NCBI GenBank assembly: GCA_905235085.1
Contig: CAJOKD010000017.1
Span: 1-38,968, forward strand
Reading direction: 5' to 3'
Source of the DNA: an uncultured Bacteroidales bacterium
GTDB lineage: Bacteria; Bacteroidota; Bacteroidia; Bacteroidales; UBA932
Length of the DNA: 38,968 nucleotides
This document shows, piece after piece, positions 8,524 through 17,527 of the stretch. The notes under the pieces are model-generated. The model was not told the DNA's origin, made no database searches, and saw nothing but the letters and a program-made list of their open reading frames with translations. Position 1 is the stretch's first letter. Each line of letters starts with the position of its first letter. The translations under genes and the position numbers were made by a program.

Positions 8524-8531
8524 TAACTTTA
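8524..8531 (+). promoter_or_regulatory. Possible -7 box TAACTTTA for cdaA
   Basis: The 25-bp murA-cdaA gap contains TAACTTTA, one base off the TAnnTTTG consensus, ending seven bases before the cdaA ATG. The same variant precedes the TlpA-type gene at 29106. It may allow c-di-AMP synthase expression apart from murBA. Confidence 0.4.
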
Positions 8532-8538
8532 CCCGATT

Positions 8539-9351
8539 ATGTTACTGAATATATTCGGCTTCCTGAACCTTTCCTTCGCCGACATCATCGACATACTGAT
8601 GGTGGCTGCTCTGATCTACTTCGTTTTCAGGTGGATCAGGGGTTCTTCAGCCATGAATATATTCCTGGCCATCATCCTGCTATTCGTGCTCAGGGTCGTG
8701 GTGGCGGCATTCAATATGAAGCTTATGGGCGCCATCCTCGGCACCTTCATCGACGTTGGAGTCCTCGCGCTCATCATCATATTCCAGCCTGAAGTCAGGT
8801 ATTTCCTTATGAGGCTGGGGTCGCAATACGGTGTGGCACGCAAGGGCAAGGCTTTCCTGGACAGGCTGTTCGGGACCAAGGAACAGAAGATGGGCAACGA
8901 GACGGTGAACGAGATTGCGGAAGCCTGCCGGTCGATGTCCGCCGCCAAGACCGGAGCGCTGATCGTCCTGCCCCGCAAGGATTCCCTGGAATATATCGCC
9001 GAAACCGGGGACGAGGTCGACGCCAAGGTGTCCAGGCGACTGATAATGAATATATTCTTCAAGAATTCGCCTCTGCACGACGGAGCTATGATCATAGAAA
9101 GGGACCGTATCGCGGCAGCGCGCTGTACCCTTCCGATTACCAAGCGGACGAATATTCCGCCAAGTTACGGGATGCGCCACAAGGCGGCGATCGGCATCAC
9201 TGAAGAAACCGATGCGGACGTGATCGTTGTTTCCGAGGAGACAGGAGGGATTTCTTTCGTCCGTGGTGGCGAACTTACCAGGATAAGCAACATCAACGAG
9301 CTTAAGCTCCAGCTGGGCTCCGGCGTTGATATCCTGGAAGAAAAGTCTTAG
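8539..9351 (+). CDS. cdaA: Diadenylate cyclase CdaA, membrane-bound
   Basis: Makes cyclic di-AMP from two ATP. The 270-residue protein has three predicted N-terminal membrane helices (about 13-30, 38-58, 64-84) and a cytosolic DAC domain from about 120. The diagnostic DGA motif is at 181-183 (SPLHDGAMII) and the second motif Arg213-His214-Lys215 (MRHKAA) corresponds to the RHR motif, with a conservative Lys in third position. c-di-AMP controls osmolyte and potassium handling and wall homeostasis. In Firmicutes cdaA usually neighbours glmM; here it follows murB-murA, again beside a wall precursor gene. No CdaR-like regulator is adjacent. mutS2 follows after 3 bp and is probably co-transcribed. 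Confidence 0.9.
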   Translation: MLLNIFGFLNLSFADIIDILMVAALIYFVFRWIRGSSAMNIFLAIILLFVLRVVVAAFNMKLMGAILGTFIDVGVLALIIIFQPEVRYFLMRLGSQYGVARKGKAFLDRLFGTKEQKMGNETVNEIAEACRSMSAAKTGALIVLPRKDSLEYIAETGDEVDAKVSRRLIMNIFFKNSPLHDGAMIIERDRIAAARCTLPITKRTNIPPSYGMRHKAAIGITEETDADVIVVSEETGGISFVRGGELTRISNINELKLQLGSGVDILEEKS

Positions 9352-9354
9352 GAA

Positions 9355-11868
9355 ATGGATGGGTCAGGGATAGACGCAAGGCTTGAAAGCAAGCTGGGAT
9401 TCGACCGGATTCGTTCGATGATATCCGATAAGTGTTCCACCGAATATGCCGTAGACCGCGTTGCGGAAGAGGTTTTCAGCACGGATGCCAAGGAAATCGT
9501 GAGGCGCCTTGCCCTGACAGACGAGATGCGGCTCGTGCTGATGTTCGAGGAGAACTTTCCCACCAACGGATACATAGACTGTATCTCCTTCCTTAAACCA
9601 CTTGAGAACCAAGGTTATAACATCGATCTCCTTTCCCTCGGGAAACTTCGCACGATGGTGGAGACGGTCAGGCGTCTGACCAATTTCTTCCTGGCCACGA
9701 AGGATGGAGTCTATCCTAACCTGAAGAGGTTCTCGGCGCCCGTTAAGAACTACCCTGAAGTACAGCGCAGGATCGACCTTATCCTGGACAAATACGGAGA
9801 CGTGAAGGATACGGCCTCAGACAACCTTCTTCAGATACGCCGTTCGCTCAAATCCAAGGAGGGAGCCATCTCCAAGAGGGCGAACGCCATCTTGAAGCAG
9901 GCTCAGGCCGAGGGTATAGTCGACGCAGATGCAGGTCTTTCTGTCCGCGACGGAAAGCTTCTCGTTCCGGTCAACAGTTCTTCCAAGAAGAAGATCCCTG
10001 GGTTCGTCTATGATACTTCTTCGACAGGAAAGACGGCTTTCGTGGAACCTGCTGAGATAGTGGAACTTGAAAACGAGATCATCTCCCTCAGGGCTGAAGA
10101 AACCCAGGAAATCCAGCGCATTCTGGCTGCTTTCAGCGATTTCGTCCGTCCTTATGTTCCGGACCTGGTCGTATCGGCAGGTTATATAGGGGAAATAGAT
10201 TTCCTCGTAGCGAAGGCTCAGGTTTCCCTTGACTTCAAGGCGGGAATGCCGGTCATCTCCGAAAACGGGGAGATGAATCTCAGGAAAGCCAGGCATCCGC
10301 TCCTGGAGAAAGCCCTTTCCAGGGAAAAGAAGGCCATCGTTCCGATAACCGTGCGGCTGACGCCGGCAAAGCATATCCTCTTGATATCAGGTCCCAACGC
10401 CGGCGGCAAGTCGGTCTGCCTGAAGACCACGGGACTGCTGCAGTATATGTTCCAATGGGGTATGCTGGTGCCGACTTCCGAGACTTCGGAACTTCCTGTG
10501 TTCGACCGGATTATGGTCAGCATCGGAGATGACCAGAACATAGAGAACGACCTGTCAACCTACAGTTCTTTCCTCGAGGATATGAAAACTATGCTCAAGG
10601 AAGCGGATAGCAAGACCCTTATCCTGATAGACGAATTCGGGTCCGGTACCGAACCTGCTGCGGGAGGTGCGATAGCCGAAGCCATACTCAGTGAGATGGA
10701 CAAGCGGGGTGTCTATGGAGTGATTACGACGCACTACACCAACCTCAAGCTTTACGCTTCGGGGGCGGAAACCGGGGTCATAAACGGCGCGATGCAGTTC
10801 GATGCTTCCAGGATCCAGCCATTGTTCCAACTCGACATAGGGCTGCCCGGCAATTCTTTCGCGTTCGAGCTGGCCAGGAAGATGGGCCTGCCGGAGAATA
10901 TAGTCAAGGATGCAGAAAACCGTGCCGGAGAGGAATTCGTGGGAATGGAACGCAATCTGCGCAAGATAGTCCGTAACCGCCGCGCCCTCGATGAGAAGCT
11001 TCAGAAGATCAGGAATACGGACAAGACCCTGGACAGCATCACCGACCGTTACCAGAAAGAGCTGGAGGGCATAAAGAAGACCAGGAAGGAGATCCTGGAC
11101 GAGGCCAAGAAGCAGGCTGAAGAGATAGTGCTCGGAGCCAACAAGACGGTCGAGAATACTATACGGACCATCAAGGAATCCCAGGCCGACAAGGAGAAGA
11201 CTTCGGATGCCAGGAAGAGCCTTCAGGACTTCGTGTCCGCCCTTCAGACCAAGAAGGAGAACGAGCAGAAGAACCACGACGACTACATAGACAAGAAACT
11301 CAAGCAGCTTTCCGAAAGGAAGGCCCGCCAGGAGGCCAGAAAAGGCAAGAAGCCTTCCTCCGAAGCGGAACCTGTCCCTGAACAGTTCCGCGGAGGGCCG
11401 CTGAAGGTCGGAGAGAAAGTTCGCGTGAAGGATAACGGAATGGTAGGCGAGGTGGTACGTATTTCCAATAAGGCGGTCACCGTGGCGATCGGCAACATCA
11501 CCAGCAAGATGGCCCTCGACAAAGTGGAACGGATATCTTCCAACGAATACAATGCCGTCCGCAAACAGACCGTGAAGCCGCGTCCTGTCAGGGATGATTC
11601 CGGTTTGAGGGAGCGCAGGCTGAGATTCTCCCCTGAACTGGATGTCCGGGGAGAAAGGGTTTCAGACGCACTGGACATCGTAATACACTATATCGATGAC
11701 GCTATGATGCTATCTGTGGGCTCCGTAAGGATTATCCACGGCAAAGGCACGGGAGCCCTCAGGGACGAGCTGCAGAAGTATCTCAGGACCATACCGGGAA
11801 TAAAGTCCGTACAGGACGAACATATACAGTTCGGAGGAAGCGGTGTCACCATCGTGACCTTCGAATAA
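9355..11868 (+). CDS. mutS2: Endonuclease MutS2
   Basis: A MutS-family ATPase with a C-terminal Smr nuclease domain, 837 residues. The core and clamp region spans about 1-330. The ABC-type ATPase has Walker A GPNAGGKS at 346-353 and Walker B LILIDEFGSG near 420-430. A Lys/Glu-rich coiled coil fills about 525-680, and the Smr domain starts at LDVRG near 761 and contains HGKGTGALR. MutS2 proteins lack the mismatch-recognition domain; they suppress recombination or act on branched DNA, and in some bacteria resolve collided ribosomes through the Smr domain. The ATG follows the cdaA stop by 3 bp. Confidence 0.92.
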   Translation: MDGSGIDARLESKLGFDRIRSMISDKCSTEYAVDRVAEEVFSTDAKEIVRRLALTDEMRLVLMFEENFPTNGYIDCISFLKPLENQGYNIDLLSLGKLRTMVETVRRLTNFFLATKDGVYPNLKRFSAPVKNYPEVQRRIDLILDKYGDVKDTASDNLLQIRRSLKSKEGAISKRANAILKQAQAEGIVDADAGLSVRDGKLLVPVNSSSKKKIPGFVYDTSSTGKTAFVEPAEIVELENEIISLRAEETQEIQRILAAFSDFVRPYVPDLVVSAGYIGEIDFLVAKAQVSLDFKAGMPVISENGEMNLRKARHPLLEKALSREKKAIVPITVRLTPAKHILLISGPNAGGKSVCLKTTGLLQYMFQWGMLVPTSETSELPVFDRIMVSIGDDQNIENDLSTYSSFLEDMKTMLKEADSKTLILIDEFGSGTEPAAGGAIAEAILSEMDKRGVYGVITTHYTNLKLYASGAETGVINGAMQFDASRIQPLFQLDIGLPGNSFAFELARKMGLPENIVKDAENRAGEEFVGMERNLRKIVRNRRALDEKLQKIRNTDKTLDSITDRYQKELEGIKKTRKEILDEAKKQAEEIVLGANKTVENTIRTIKESQADKEKTSDARKSLQDFVSALQTKKENEQKNHDDYIDKKLKQLSERKARQEARKGKKPSSEAEPVPEQFRGGPLKVGEKVRVKDNGMVGEVVRISNKAVTVAIGNITSKMALDKVERISSNEYNAVRKQTVKPRPVRDDSGLRERRLRFSPELDVRGERVSDALDIVIHYIDDAMMLSVGSVRIIHGKGTGALRDELQKYLRTIPGIKSVQDEHIQFGGSGVTIVTFE

Positions 11869-11901
11869 AACCGGCGGATGCCGGATAAACAGACATAGAC
11901 T

Positions 11902-12303
11902 ATGGAAGACAAGCGGAAGAACCCTTCGGCAAGGATGCTGACAGGCCGTCGGGGAGAAGAGGTAGCTTGCAGGTACCTCGAGGGGAAAGGGCATCAGGTC
12001 ATCGGAAGGAATTTCCGGTGCGGACATTTGGAAATAGACATCATAACCCTAGCCGGTGATGGTGTACATTTCGTGGAGGTAAAGAGCCGTGTGGCTCCGG
12101 TGGCGGCAGCTCCCGAGGAGAACGTCACACCGACCAAGCAGAAGAGGGTTGCGGCCGCTGCGCTGAGATACCTCAACGGAGCGAAGGATCCGAGGCTGAG
12201 AGGAGACCAGGAAGTCAGTTTCGACGTTGTCGCGGTGACTTTCGATGGAGGAGAGGAGAAAGTGGAATGGTTTCCGAAAGCCTTCCTCCCCCTGTACGTA
12301 TGA
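11902..12303 (+). CDS. yraN: UPF0102 family protein YraN
   Basis: A small 133-residue cytosolic protein with a restriction-endonuclease-like fold. Family marks are visible: GRRGEEVACRYL (15-26), Glu44-x-Asp46 in HLEIDII and the Glu59-x-Lys61 pair in FVEVKSR, together the PD-(D/E)xK core. YraN proteins are widespread, often near genes for DNA metabolism, with no firm biochemical role. It lies 33 bp after mutS2; the gap holds a short hairpin (CCGGC/GCCGG, 11871-11884) without a T-run, so read-through is likely. Confidence 0.85.
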   Translation: MEDKRKNPSARMLTGRRGEEVACRYLEGKGHQVIGRNFRCGHLEIDIITLAGDGVHFVEVKSRVAPVAAAPEENVTPTKQKRVAAAALRYLNGAKDPRLRGDQEVSFDVVAVTFDGGEEKVEWFPKAFLPLYV

Positions 12304-12328
12304 TAATTGAAACCACTAAGATACACAT

Positions 12329-13423
12329 ATGGACAATAACCGATATTGCGTCATAATGGCCGGAGGTACGACCAACCGCTTCTGGCCGGTGAGCCGGGAA
12401 TCCAAACCTAAGCAGTTCCTGGATATCTCAGGCTCCGGAAAGTCTTTCATCAGGCAGACTTACGAAAGGTTTTCCAAGGTCGTTCCCCAAGAGAACATAA
12501 TCGTAGTGACGCTTTACAGATTTGCTGATATAGTCCGGGAGCAGATTCCGGAGCTTCCTCCGGAGAACCTGTTCCTGGAACCATACAGCCGCAACACTGC
12601 ACCCTGTATCGCATATTCCACCTACAAGGTGCTGAAGAGGAATCCCCAGGCCACGATAGTGGCTACTCCTGCCGACCATATCATCCGGGACGGCGACCTT
12701 TTCTGCGATGTGATAGGAAACGTTATGGAATATGCCGGGAAGAACGACGTACTTATGACGGTCGGCATCCTTCCCGACAGGCCGGACACGAACTATGGAT
12801 ACATCCAGGTGAAGGGAGGCAAGGCTACCGCGGAATCGGCCGGGCCGCTCCAGGTGAAGACTTTCGTGGAAAAACCGGACCGCGCCCTTGCGGAAGTGTT
12901 CTGCAACAGCGAGGAGTTCTACTGGAATTCCGGTATATTCGTGTGGAAGGCTTCGCTCATCAAGGAGGAGATGGAGAAATATATTCCTGACGTCACTTCC
13001 GTCTTCAAGGGGTGGGAGACTTTGATGGATACTCCGTCGGAGAAGGTCTTTCTGGAGAAGGCATATTCAGACTGCCCTAAGATATCCATCGACTATGCCG
13101 TTATGGAGAAGACCGAGAAGGCCTGGCTCTATCCGGGCAATTTCGGATGGTATGACATAGACACCTGGGACACCCTTTTCCAGATGATAGAGAGGAAGGA
13201 TCCGGAAGGGAACGCCCTCAATACCATCAACAGTCTCCTTCGAGAAGACAGGGACAATCTCGTAATCACTGAAAACAAAAAGAAAATCTACGCCATCAAG
13301 GGCTTGAAGGACTTCCTTGTCATAGACACCGAGGACGCCCTTCTTATCTGCCCGAGGGAAGACAAGCAGTTCAAGGATTTCATCTCTGGTCTCGGAATGC
13401 CGGGATACGAAGACTACCGCTGA
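12329..13423 (+). CDS. manC: Mannose-1-phosphate guanylyltransferase
   Basis: Joins GTP and mannose 1-phosphate to give GDP-mannose for surface polysaccharides and protein glycosylation. The 364 residues are the nucleotidyltransferase domain alone, without the phosphomannose isomerase domain of bifunctional AlgA/ManC proteins. The nucleotide motif is GGTTNRFWPVSR (12-23) followed by KPKQF (26-30); the usual GGxGxRxWPxSR has Thr-Thr-Asn here. VEKPD in the middle and the FGWYDIDTW region bind sugar and metal. It starts 25 bp after yraN with no visible promoter or Shine-Dalgarno and ends 133 bp before rplC, upstream of a separate promoter. Confidence 0.88.
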   Translation: MDNNRYCVIMAGGTTNRFWPVSRESKPKQFLDISGSGKSFIRQTYERFSKVVPQENIIVVTLYRFADIVREQIPELPPENLFLEPYSRNTAPCIAYSTYKVLKRNPQATIVATPADHIIRDGDLFCDVIGNVMEYAGKNDVLMTVGILPDRPDTNYGYIQVKGGKATAESAGPLQVKTFVEKPDRALAEVFCNSEEFYWNSGIFVWKASLIKEEMEKYIPDVTSVFKGWETLMDTPSEKVFLEKAYSDCPKISIDYAVMEKTEKAWLYPGNFGWYDIDTWDTLFQMIERKDPEGNALNTINSLLREDRDNLVITENKKKIYAIKGLKDFLVIDTEDALLICPREDKQFKDFISGLGMPGYEDYR

Positions 13424-13464
13424 CCCTTTATCGCTGATTATTAGGCATTAGGCTTGTGGAAAAC

Positions 13465-13495
13465 TTTGTTAATTGAAATTATTTTCGTACATTTG
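13465..13495 (+). promoter_or_regulatory. Consensus promoter for the rplC ribosomal operon
   Basis: TTTG at 13465-13468 and TACATTTG at 13488-13495 are separated by exactly 19 bases, a full match to the Bacteroidetes sigma-ABfr promoter (-33 TTTG, -7 TAnnTTTG). The leader of about 57 bases to the rplC ATG is A/T-rich with no Shine-Dalgarno. It includes a short inverted repeat AATAAT-GTAA-ATTATT. This shows that transcription of the ribosomal genes starts here. Confidence 0.8.
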
Positions 13496-13556
13496 CAGCC
13501 CGCAAAATTGTGCGGAATAATGTAAATTATTAAGTTACAATTAATTAATCAAACCA

Positions 13557-14177
13557 ATGCCTGGATTAATTGGAAAGAAAATCGGAATGACTTCCGTTTT
13601 CGGTGCTGATGGAAAAAACATTCCATGCACCGTCATCGAGGCTGGTCCGTGTGTTGTCACGCAACTGCGCACCGTTGAAAAGGATGGCTATGAAGCCGTG
13701 CAGCTTGCCTATGACGAAATCAAGGAGATACACGCCAGCGCGCCTCAGTTGGGGCATTTCAAAAAGGCAGGAACTACTCCTAAGCGCAAGCTTGTCGAAT
13801 TCCCGGCAAACTTCGAAGGAGAGATCAAGCTCGGAGACACCATCTCTGTGGACGTCCTGAATGACGTCAAGTTCGTAGATGTTGTCGGTACTTCTAAAGG
13901 TAGGGGCTTCCAGGGCGTTGTCCACCGTTATCATTTCGCCGGTGTCGGCGGAGCGACCCACGGTCAGCACAACCGTCTTCGCAAGCCTGGTTCACTGGGT
14001 GCATCTTCCTGGCCATCCCGCGTATTCCCTGGAATGAGGATGGGCGGCCATATGGGCAATGAGAGGGTGAAGGTATTCAACCTCGAAGTTGTCAAGGTTA
14101 TCCCTGAGAACAATCTTCTCGTCGTTAAGGGTTCCGTTCCTGGAGCCAAGGGTTCTTATGTAACATTGGAGTTTTAG
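13557..14177 (+). CDS. rplC: 50S ribosomal protein L3
   Basis: Core 23S rRNA-binding protein that helps start large-subunit assembly. The 206 residues begin [10 protein letters not shown], the standard L3 start, and contain the extended loop with RGFQGVVHR and [13 protein letters not shown] that reaches the peptidyl transferase centre, then [13 protein letters not shown]. It is the first gene of the run behind a consensus promoter, whereas in most bacteria rpsJ precedes it. rplD starts 2 bp after its stop. Confidence 0.96.
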   Translation: MPGLIGKKIGMTSVFGADGKNIPCTVIEAGPCVVTQLRTVEKDGYEAVQLAYDEIKEIHASAPQLGHFKKAGTTPKRKLVEFPANFEGEIKLGDTISVDVLNDVKFVDVVGTSKGRGFQGVVHRYHFAGVGGATHGQHNRLRKPGSLGASSWPSRVFPGMRMGGHMGNERVKVFNLEVVKVIPENNLLVVKGSVPGAKGSYVTLEF

Positions 14178-14179
14178 TT

Positions 14180-14809
14180 ATGGAATTACCAGTATTGAAA
14201 ATTGACGGATCTGAATCCGGAAAGAAGGTGGTCCTTGACGAGAAGGTCTTCGGCATCGAGCCTAATGATCACGCTATTTATCTTGACGTCGTACAGTATC
14301 TCGCTAACCAGCGCCAGGGTACTGCAAAGACCAAGGATCGCAGTGAAATCGCACATTCGACCAAGAAGCTTGGTCGTCAGAAAGGTGGCGGCGGTGCTCG
14401 TCACGGTAGCTTGAAAGCCAATATCTTCGTCGGCGGCGGCCGTGTATTCGGTCCTAAGCCTCGTCTTTACAGGACTAAGCTGAACAAGAAGATGAAGGCT
14501 CTTGCACGCCACTCTGCTCTTACATACAAGGCACAGGAAAACGCCATCGTTTTCGTCGAGCCTTTCACTATGGACGCTCCTAAGACCAAGGAATTCTTGA
14601 ATATCGTCGCGGCTCTCAAGGCTGGCGACCGCAAGGTTCTCTTCGTCCTCCCGGAGAATTCCAAGAACATTTTCCTTTCATCACGTAACCTCCCTGAGGT
14701 TAAGGTCATCACTGTCAACGAAATCAACACCTATGCAATTATGAATGCAAATACTATGGTGCTGATGGACGGTGTCCAGGATGTCCTCTCGGAAAGGGCT
14801 AACCGTTAA
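14180..14809 (+). CDS. rplD: 50S ribosomal protein L4
   Basis: Large-subunit protein lining the exit tunnel; in enteric bacteria it also represses the S10 operon. The 209 residues include the family motif AHSTKKLGRQKGGGGARHG (tunnel loop) and FGPKPR. The start at 14180 lies two bases after the rplC stop, so translation is probably coupled. A leader hairpin that would allow L4 autoregulation is not obvious upstream of rplC. Confidence 0.96.
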   Translation: MELPVLKIDGSESGKKVVLDEKVFGIEPNDHAIYLDVVQYLANQRQGTAKTKDRSEIAHSTKKLGRQKGGGGARHGSLKANIFVGGGRVFGPKPRLYRTKLNKKMKALARHSALTYKAQENAIVFVEPFTMDAPKTKEFLNIVAALKAGDRKVLFVLPENSKNIFLSSRNLPEVKVITVNEINTYAIMNANTMVLMDGVQDVLSERANR

Positions 14810-14821
14810 AAGAGCAAAGAG

Positions 14822-15112
14822 ATGGGAATCATTATCAAGCCAATCGTAACCGAGAAGATGACGGCTGAGACTGAAAAGAACAACCGTTATGGCTTCATTG
14901 TTGACCGTAAAGCCAACAAGATCCAGATAAAGGCTGCTGTCGAGCAGTTCTACAACGTCACCGTCAAGGACGTCAACACTATCAACTATCACGGTAAAAG
15001 GAAGTCCCGCTACAGCAAGTCCGGGATGCTCCGTGGCCGTATGAATCACTACAAGAAGGCTTATGTCACTCTTGTAGGTGATGACAAGATCGATTTCTAC
15101 GCTAATATTTAA
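14822..15112 (+). CDS. rplW: 50S ribosomal protein L23
   Basis: Protein of the tunnel exit that docks SRP and trigger factor. The 96 residues have the usual [12 protein letters not shown] start and the central [15 protein letters not shown] motif. It is 12 bp after rplD. Its TAA stop overlaps the Shine-Dalgarno of rplB. Confidence 0.95.
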   Translation: MGIIIKPIVTEKMTAETEKNNRYGFIVDRKANKIQIKAAVEQFYNVTVKDVNTINYHGKRKSRYSKSGMLRGRMNHYKKAYVTLVGDDKIDFYANI

Positions 15113-15118
15113 GGAGGG
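15111..15118 (+). promoter_or_regulatory. Unusually strong Shine-Dalgarno for rplB
   Basis: AAGGAGGG sits eight bases before the rplB ATG and overlaps the rplW stop codon. It is a near-complete anti-16S match, in contrast to most starts in this window, which show only A/T-rich leaders. Confidence 0.75.
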
Positions 15119-15126
15119 ACAAGGCA

Positions 15127-15954
15127 ATGGCAATCAGAAAATTCAAGCCTACGACTCCTGGATCCAGGAACAGGGCAATCAGTGCATTCGACGAAATCAC
15201 TGCAAAGAAGCCATACAAGGCTTTGTTGGAACCTCTCAAGAGTACCGGCGGTAGGAACAACACTGGTCAGATGACTGTCCGCTATCGTGGCGGCGGCCAT
15301 AAGAGGATGTACCGTATCATCGACTTCCTCCGCGACAAGGACAATATGCTCGCAACGGTCAAGACCATCGAATATGATCCGAACCGCAGCGCCCGTATCG
15401 CCCTCGTGGAATACGAAGACGGAGTGAAGAAGTACATCATCGCTCCTTCAGGAATCAAGGTCGGTCAGAAGATCGAATCCGGTTCCGGTGTTTCTCCAGA
15501 CCTTGGCAACTGCCTTCCGCTTGCAGAAATTCCTGTAGGTACGCTCGTCCATAACATCGAGCTTCGTCCAGGACAGGGTGCTGCGATGGCACGTTCCGCA
15601 GGAACCTTCGCACAGCTTGCTGCACGTGAAGGCAACTACGCTATCCTCCGTCTGCCTTCGGGTGAGACCAGGATGGTGCTCGTATCCTGCCGCGCAACGG
15701 TTGGTACCGTTTCCAATGCCGACCATAATCTCGAATCTGATGGAAAAGCCGGCCGCAGGCGCTGGCTTGGCCGCAGGCCTCACAACCGTGGTGTCGTCAT
15801 GAACCCGGTAGATCACCCGATGGGTGGTGGTGAAGGCCGTGCCTCAGGTGGACATCCTCGCTCACGCAAGGGTCTCCCTGCAAAGGGTTACAAGACACGT
15901 AATCCTAAGGCTACTTCCAACAAGTTCATCATCGAAAGAAGAAAGAAGAAGTAA
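15127..15954 (+). CDS. rplB: 50S ribosomal protein L2
   Basis: Primary 23S rRNA-binding protein needed for subunit joining and peptidyl transfer. The 275 residues include [22 protein letters not shown] near the N-terminus and the C-terminal [16 protein letters not shown] signature that carries the essential His. Length and sequence are normal. It has the best ribosome binding site in the window. Confidence 0.97.
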   Translation: MAIRKFKPTTPGSRNRAISAFDEITAKKPYKALLEPLKSTGGRNNTGQMTVRYRGGGHKRMYRIIDFLRDKDNMLATVKTIEYDPNRSARIALVEYEDGVKKYIIAPSGIKVGQKIESGSGVSPDLGNCLPLAEIPVGTLVHNIELRPGQGAAMARSAGTFAQLAAREGNYAILRLPSGETRMVLVSCRATVGTVSNADHNLESDGKAGRRRWLGRRPHNRGVVMNPVDHPMGGGEGRASGGHPRSRKGLPAKGYKTRNPKATSNKFIIERRKKK

Positions 15955-15973
15955 TTAAACAGAAATCAAGATT

Positions 15974-16243
15974 ATGAGTCGTTCATTAAGAAAAGGTCCA
16001 TACATCCAGGAAGCACTGGAGAAGAGAATTCTTGCTATGAATGATGGTAGCAAGAAGAAGGAGGTCGTCAAGACCTGGTCTCGCGCCAGTATGATCTCCC
16101 CTGATTTCGTTGGCCACACTGTAGCAGTTCATAATGGAAACAAGTTCATTCCTGTTTACATTACTGAGAATATGGTCGGCCACAAGCTTGGCGAATTCGC
16201 CCCTACCAGAACATTCAAGGGCCATTCAGGCAACAATAAGTAA
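15974..16243 (+). CDS. rpsS: 30S ribosomal protein S19
   Basis: Small-subunit head protein that, with S13, contacts the A-site tRNA. The 89 residues start [12 protein letters not shown] and contain the signature [24 protein letters not shown]. It is 19 bp after rplB in the canonical order. Confidence 0.96.
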   Translation: MSRSLRKGPYIQEALEKRILAMNDGSKKKEVVKTWSRASMISPDFVGHTVAVHNGNKFIPVYITENMVGHKLGEFAPTRTFKGHSGNNK

Positions 16244-16263
16244 TGATTGAGGAGAATTAAGTT

Positions 16264-16689
16264 ATGGGATCTCGTAAACACATAATGGCTGAAAAGATCA
16301 AGGAAGCCAAAAAGAATACAGCTATCGCAAAGCTCAACGATGTGCCTACATCTCCTCGCAAGATGCGTCTGGTAGCAGACACAGTAAGAGGCGTGGAAGT
16401 CAACCGTGCTCTCGACCTTCTTCACTTTTCGAAGAAGCAGCCTTCTATTCGTCTTGAGAAGCTTCTCCGCAGCGCTATCGCCAACTGGGAAGCCAAGAAT
16501 CCGGACAGGAGCAACGAGCTGGACAACGGCAACGTCTATATCAAGACTATAATGGTGGATGAAGGCCGTACGCTCAAGCGTATCCGTCCTTGCCCTCAGG
16601 GTCGCGCCGGAAGGATCCGCAAGCGTTCCAACCACGTCACCATCATTCTCGACGTCAAGCAACCAACAACAGTAGAGGAGAACAAGTAA
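16264..16689 (+). CDS. rplV: 50S ribosomal protein L22
   Basis: Lines the exit tunnel together with L4; mutations in its beta-hairpin give macrolide resistance. The 141 residues start [15 protein letters not shown], an N-terminal extension typical of Bacteroidetes L22, then [17 protein letters not shown]. The hairpin region [19 protein letters not shown] is intact. A GAGGAG sequence lies upstream as ribosome site. rpsC starts 1 bp after its stop. Confidence 0.95.
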   Translation: MGSRKHIMAEKIKEAKKNTAIAKLNDVPTSPRKMRLVADTVRGVEVNRALDLLHFSKKQPSIRLEKLLRSAIANWEAKNPDRSNELDNGNVYIKTIMVDEGRTLKRIRPCPQGRAGRIRKRSNHVTIILDVKQPTTVEENK

Positions 16690-16690
16690 T

Positions 16691-17473
16691 ATGGGACAGA
16701 AGACAAATCCTATTTCTAACAGAATCGGTATCACCCGTGGTTGGGACTCTAACTGGTGTGGTGGTAACTATGCTGAGAAGATCGCTGAGGATTATGAAAT
16801 CCGCAAGTATCTGACCAACCGTCTTTCCAAGGCCAGCATCTCCAAGATTGTCATCGAAAGGACCCTTAAGCTCATTACCGTGACCATCCACGCCGCAAGG
16901 CCTGGTTTCATCATCGGAAAGGGCGGATCGGAAGTTGACAAACTCAAGGAAGAGCTCAAGAAGGTCACCAAGAAGGACGTTCAGATCAACATCTTCGAGG
17001 TCAAGAGGCCTGAGTTGGATGCACACATCGTAGCTGACAGCATCGCTCGTCAGATCGAGGGTCGTGTTTCCTACAGGAGGGCTATCAAGATGGCGATTGC
17101 CTCTACTATGAGGGTTGGCGCCGAAGGCATCAAGGTCCAGATCAGCGGCCGCGTAGGTGGTGCTGAAATGGCTCGCAGTGAAATGTTCAAGGAAGGCCGT
17201 ACACCTCTGCACACTTTCCGTGCCGACATCGACTATGCACTTGCAGTTGCAAGCACCAAGGTCGGTGCTCTCGGAATCAAGGTGTGGATCTGCAACGGTG
17301 AGCGTTATGGCAAGCAGGATCTTACTCCTAATGCAGCTACCGCAGCTAGCGCCCAGGGTGGAGCTCGTTCTCCTCGTGGGGACCGTGGTGACCGCAGGGG
17401 TGACCGTGGCGACCGCAGGGGCGGCAACCGCGGAGGTCGTGCTCCTCGCCGCAACGATCGCGCAGCCGAGTAA
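16691..17473 (+). CDS. rpsC: 30S ribosomal protein S3 with RGD/RG-rich tail
   Basis: Forms the mRNA entry channel of the small subunit. Of 260 residues, 1-215 are the normal S3 body with the KH motif [17 protein letters not shown] and the signature [23 protein letters not shown]. From about 222 the protein has a low-complexity basic tail made of alternating Arg-Gly-Asp and Arg-Arg-Gly units ending in Glu. Bacteroides S3 proteins also carry Gly/Asn/Lys-rich tails, so a tail is a group feature while this Arg-Gly-Asp version is distinctive. It is the last gene of the run: a strong terminator follows and rplP is absent. Confidence 0.95.
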   Translation: MGQKTNPISNRIGITRGWDSNWCGGNYAEKIAEDYEIRKYLTNRLSKASISKIVIERTLKLITVTIHAARPGFIIGKGGSEVDKLKEELKKVTKKDVQINIFEVKRPELDAHIVADSIARQIEGRVSYRRAIKMAIASTMRVGAEGIKVQISGRVGGAEMARSEMFKEGRTPLHTFRADIDYALAVASTKVGALGIKVWICNGERYGKQDLTPNAATAASAQGGARSPRGDRGDRRGDRGDRRGGNRGGRAPRRNDRAAE

Positions 17474-17492
17474 TCACTTGACGCGAATATCC

Positions 17493-17526
17493 AAAGAGGC
17501 CGACTCATCCGAGCCGGCCTCTTTTC
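17493..17526 (+). terminator. Intrinsic terminator after rpsC
   Basis: AAAGAGGCCG (17493-17502) pairs perfectly with CGGCCTCTTT (17515-17524), extended inward by CTC/GAG across one A-C mismatch to an ATCC loop, and is followed by T residues. It lies 20 bp after the rpsC stop and marks a true end of the ribosomal transcript. The stem is symmetric enough to act on the converging esterase transcript as well. Confidence 0.85.
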
Positions 17527-17527
17527 C

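Noticed and set aside
11871..11884. Hairpin CCGGC-GGAT-GCCGG after mutS2 as a terminator
   Set aside because: Five-base stem with no following T-run, and yraN starts 17 bp later in the same direction.
13500..13556. rplC leader as an L4-type autoregulatory structure or riboswitch
   Set aside because: Only about 57 bases long with one short A/T hairpin; too little structure to support the claim.
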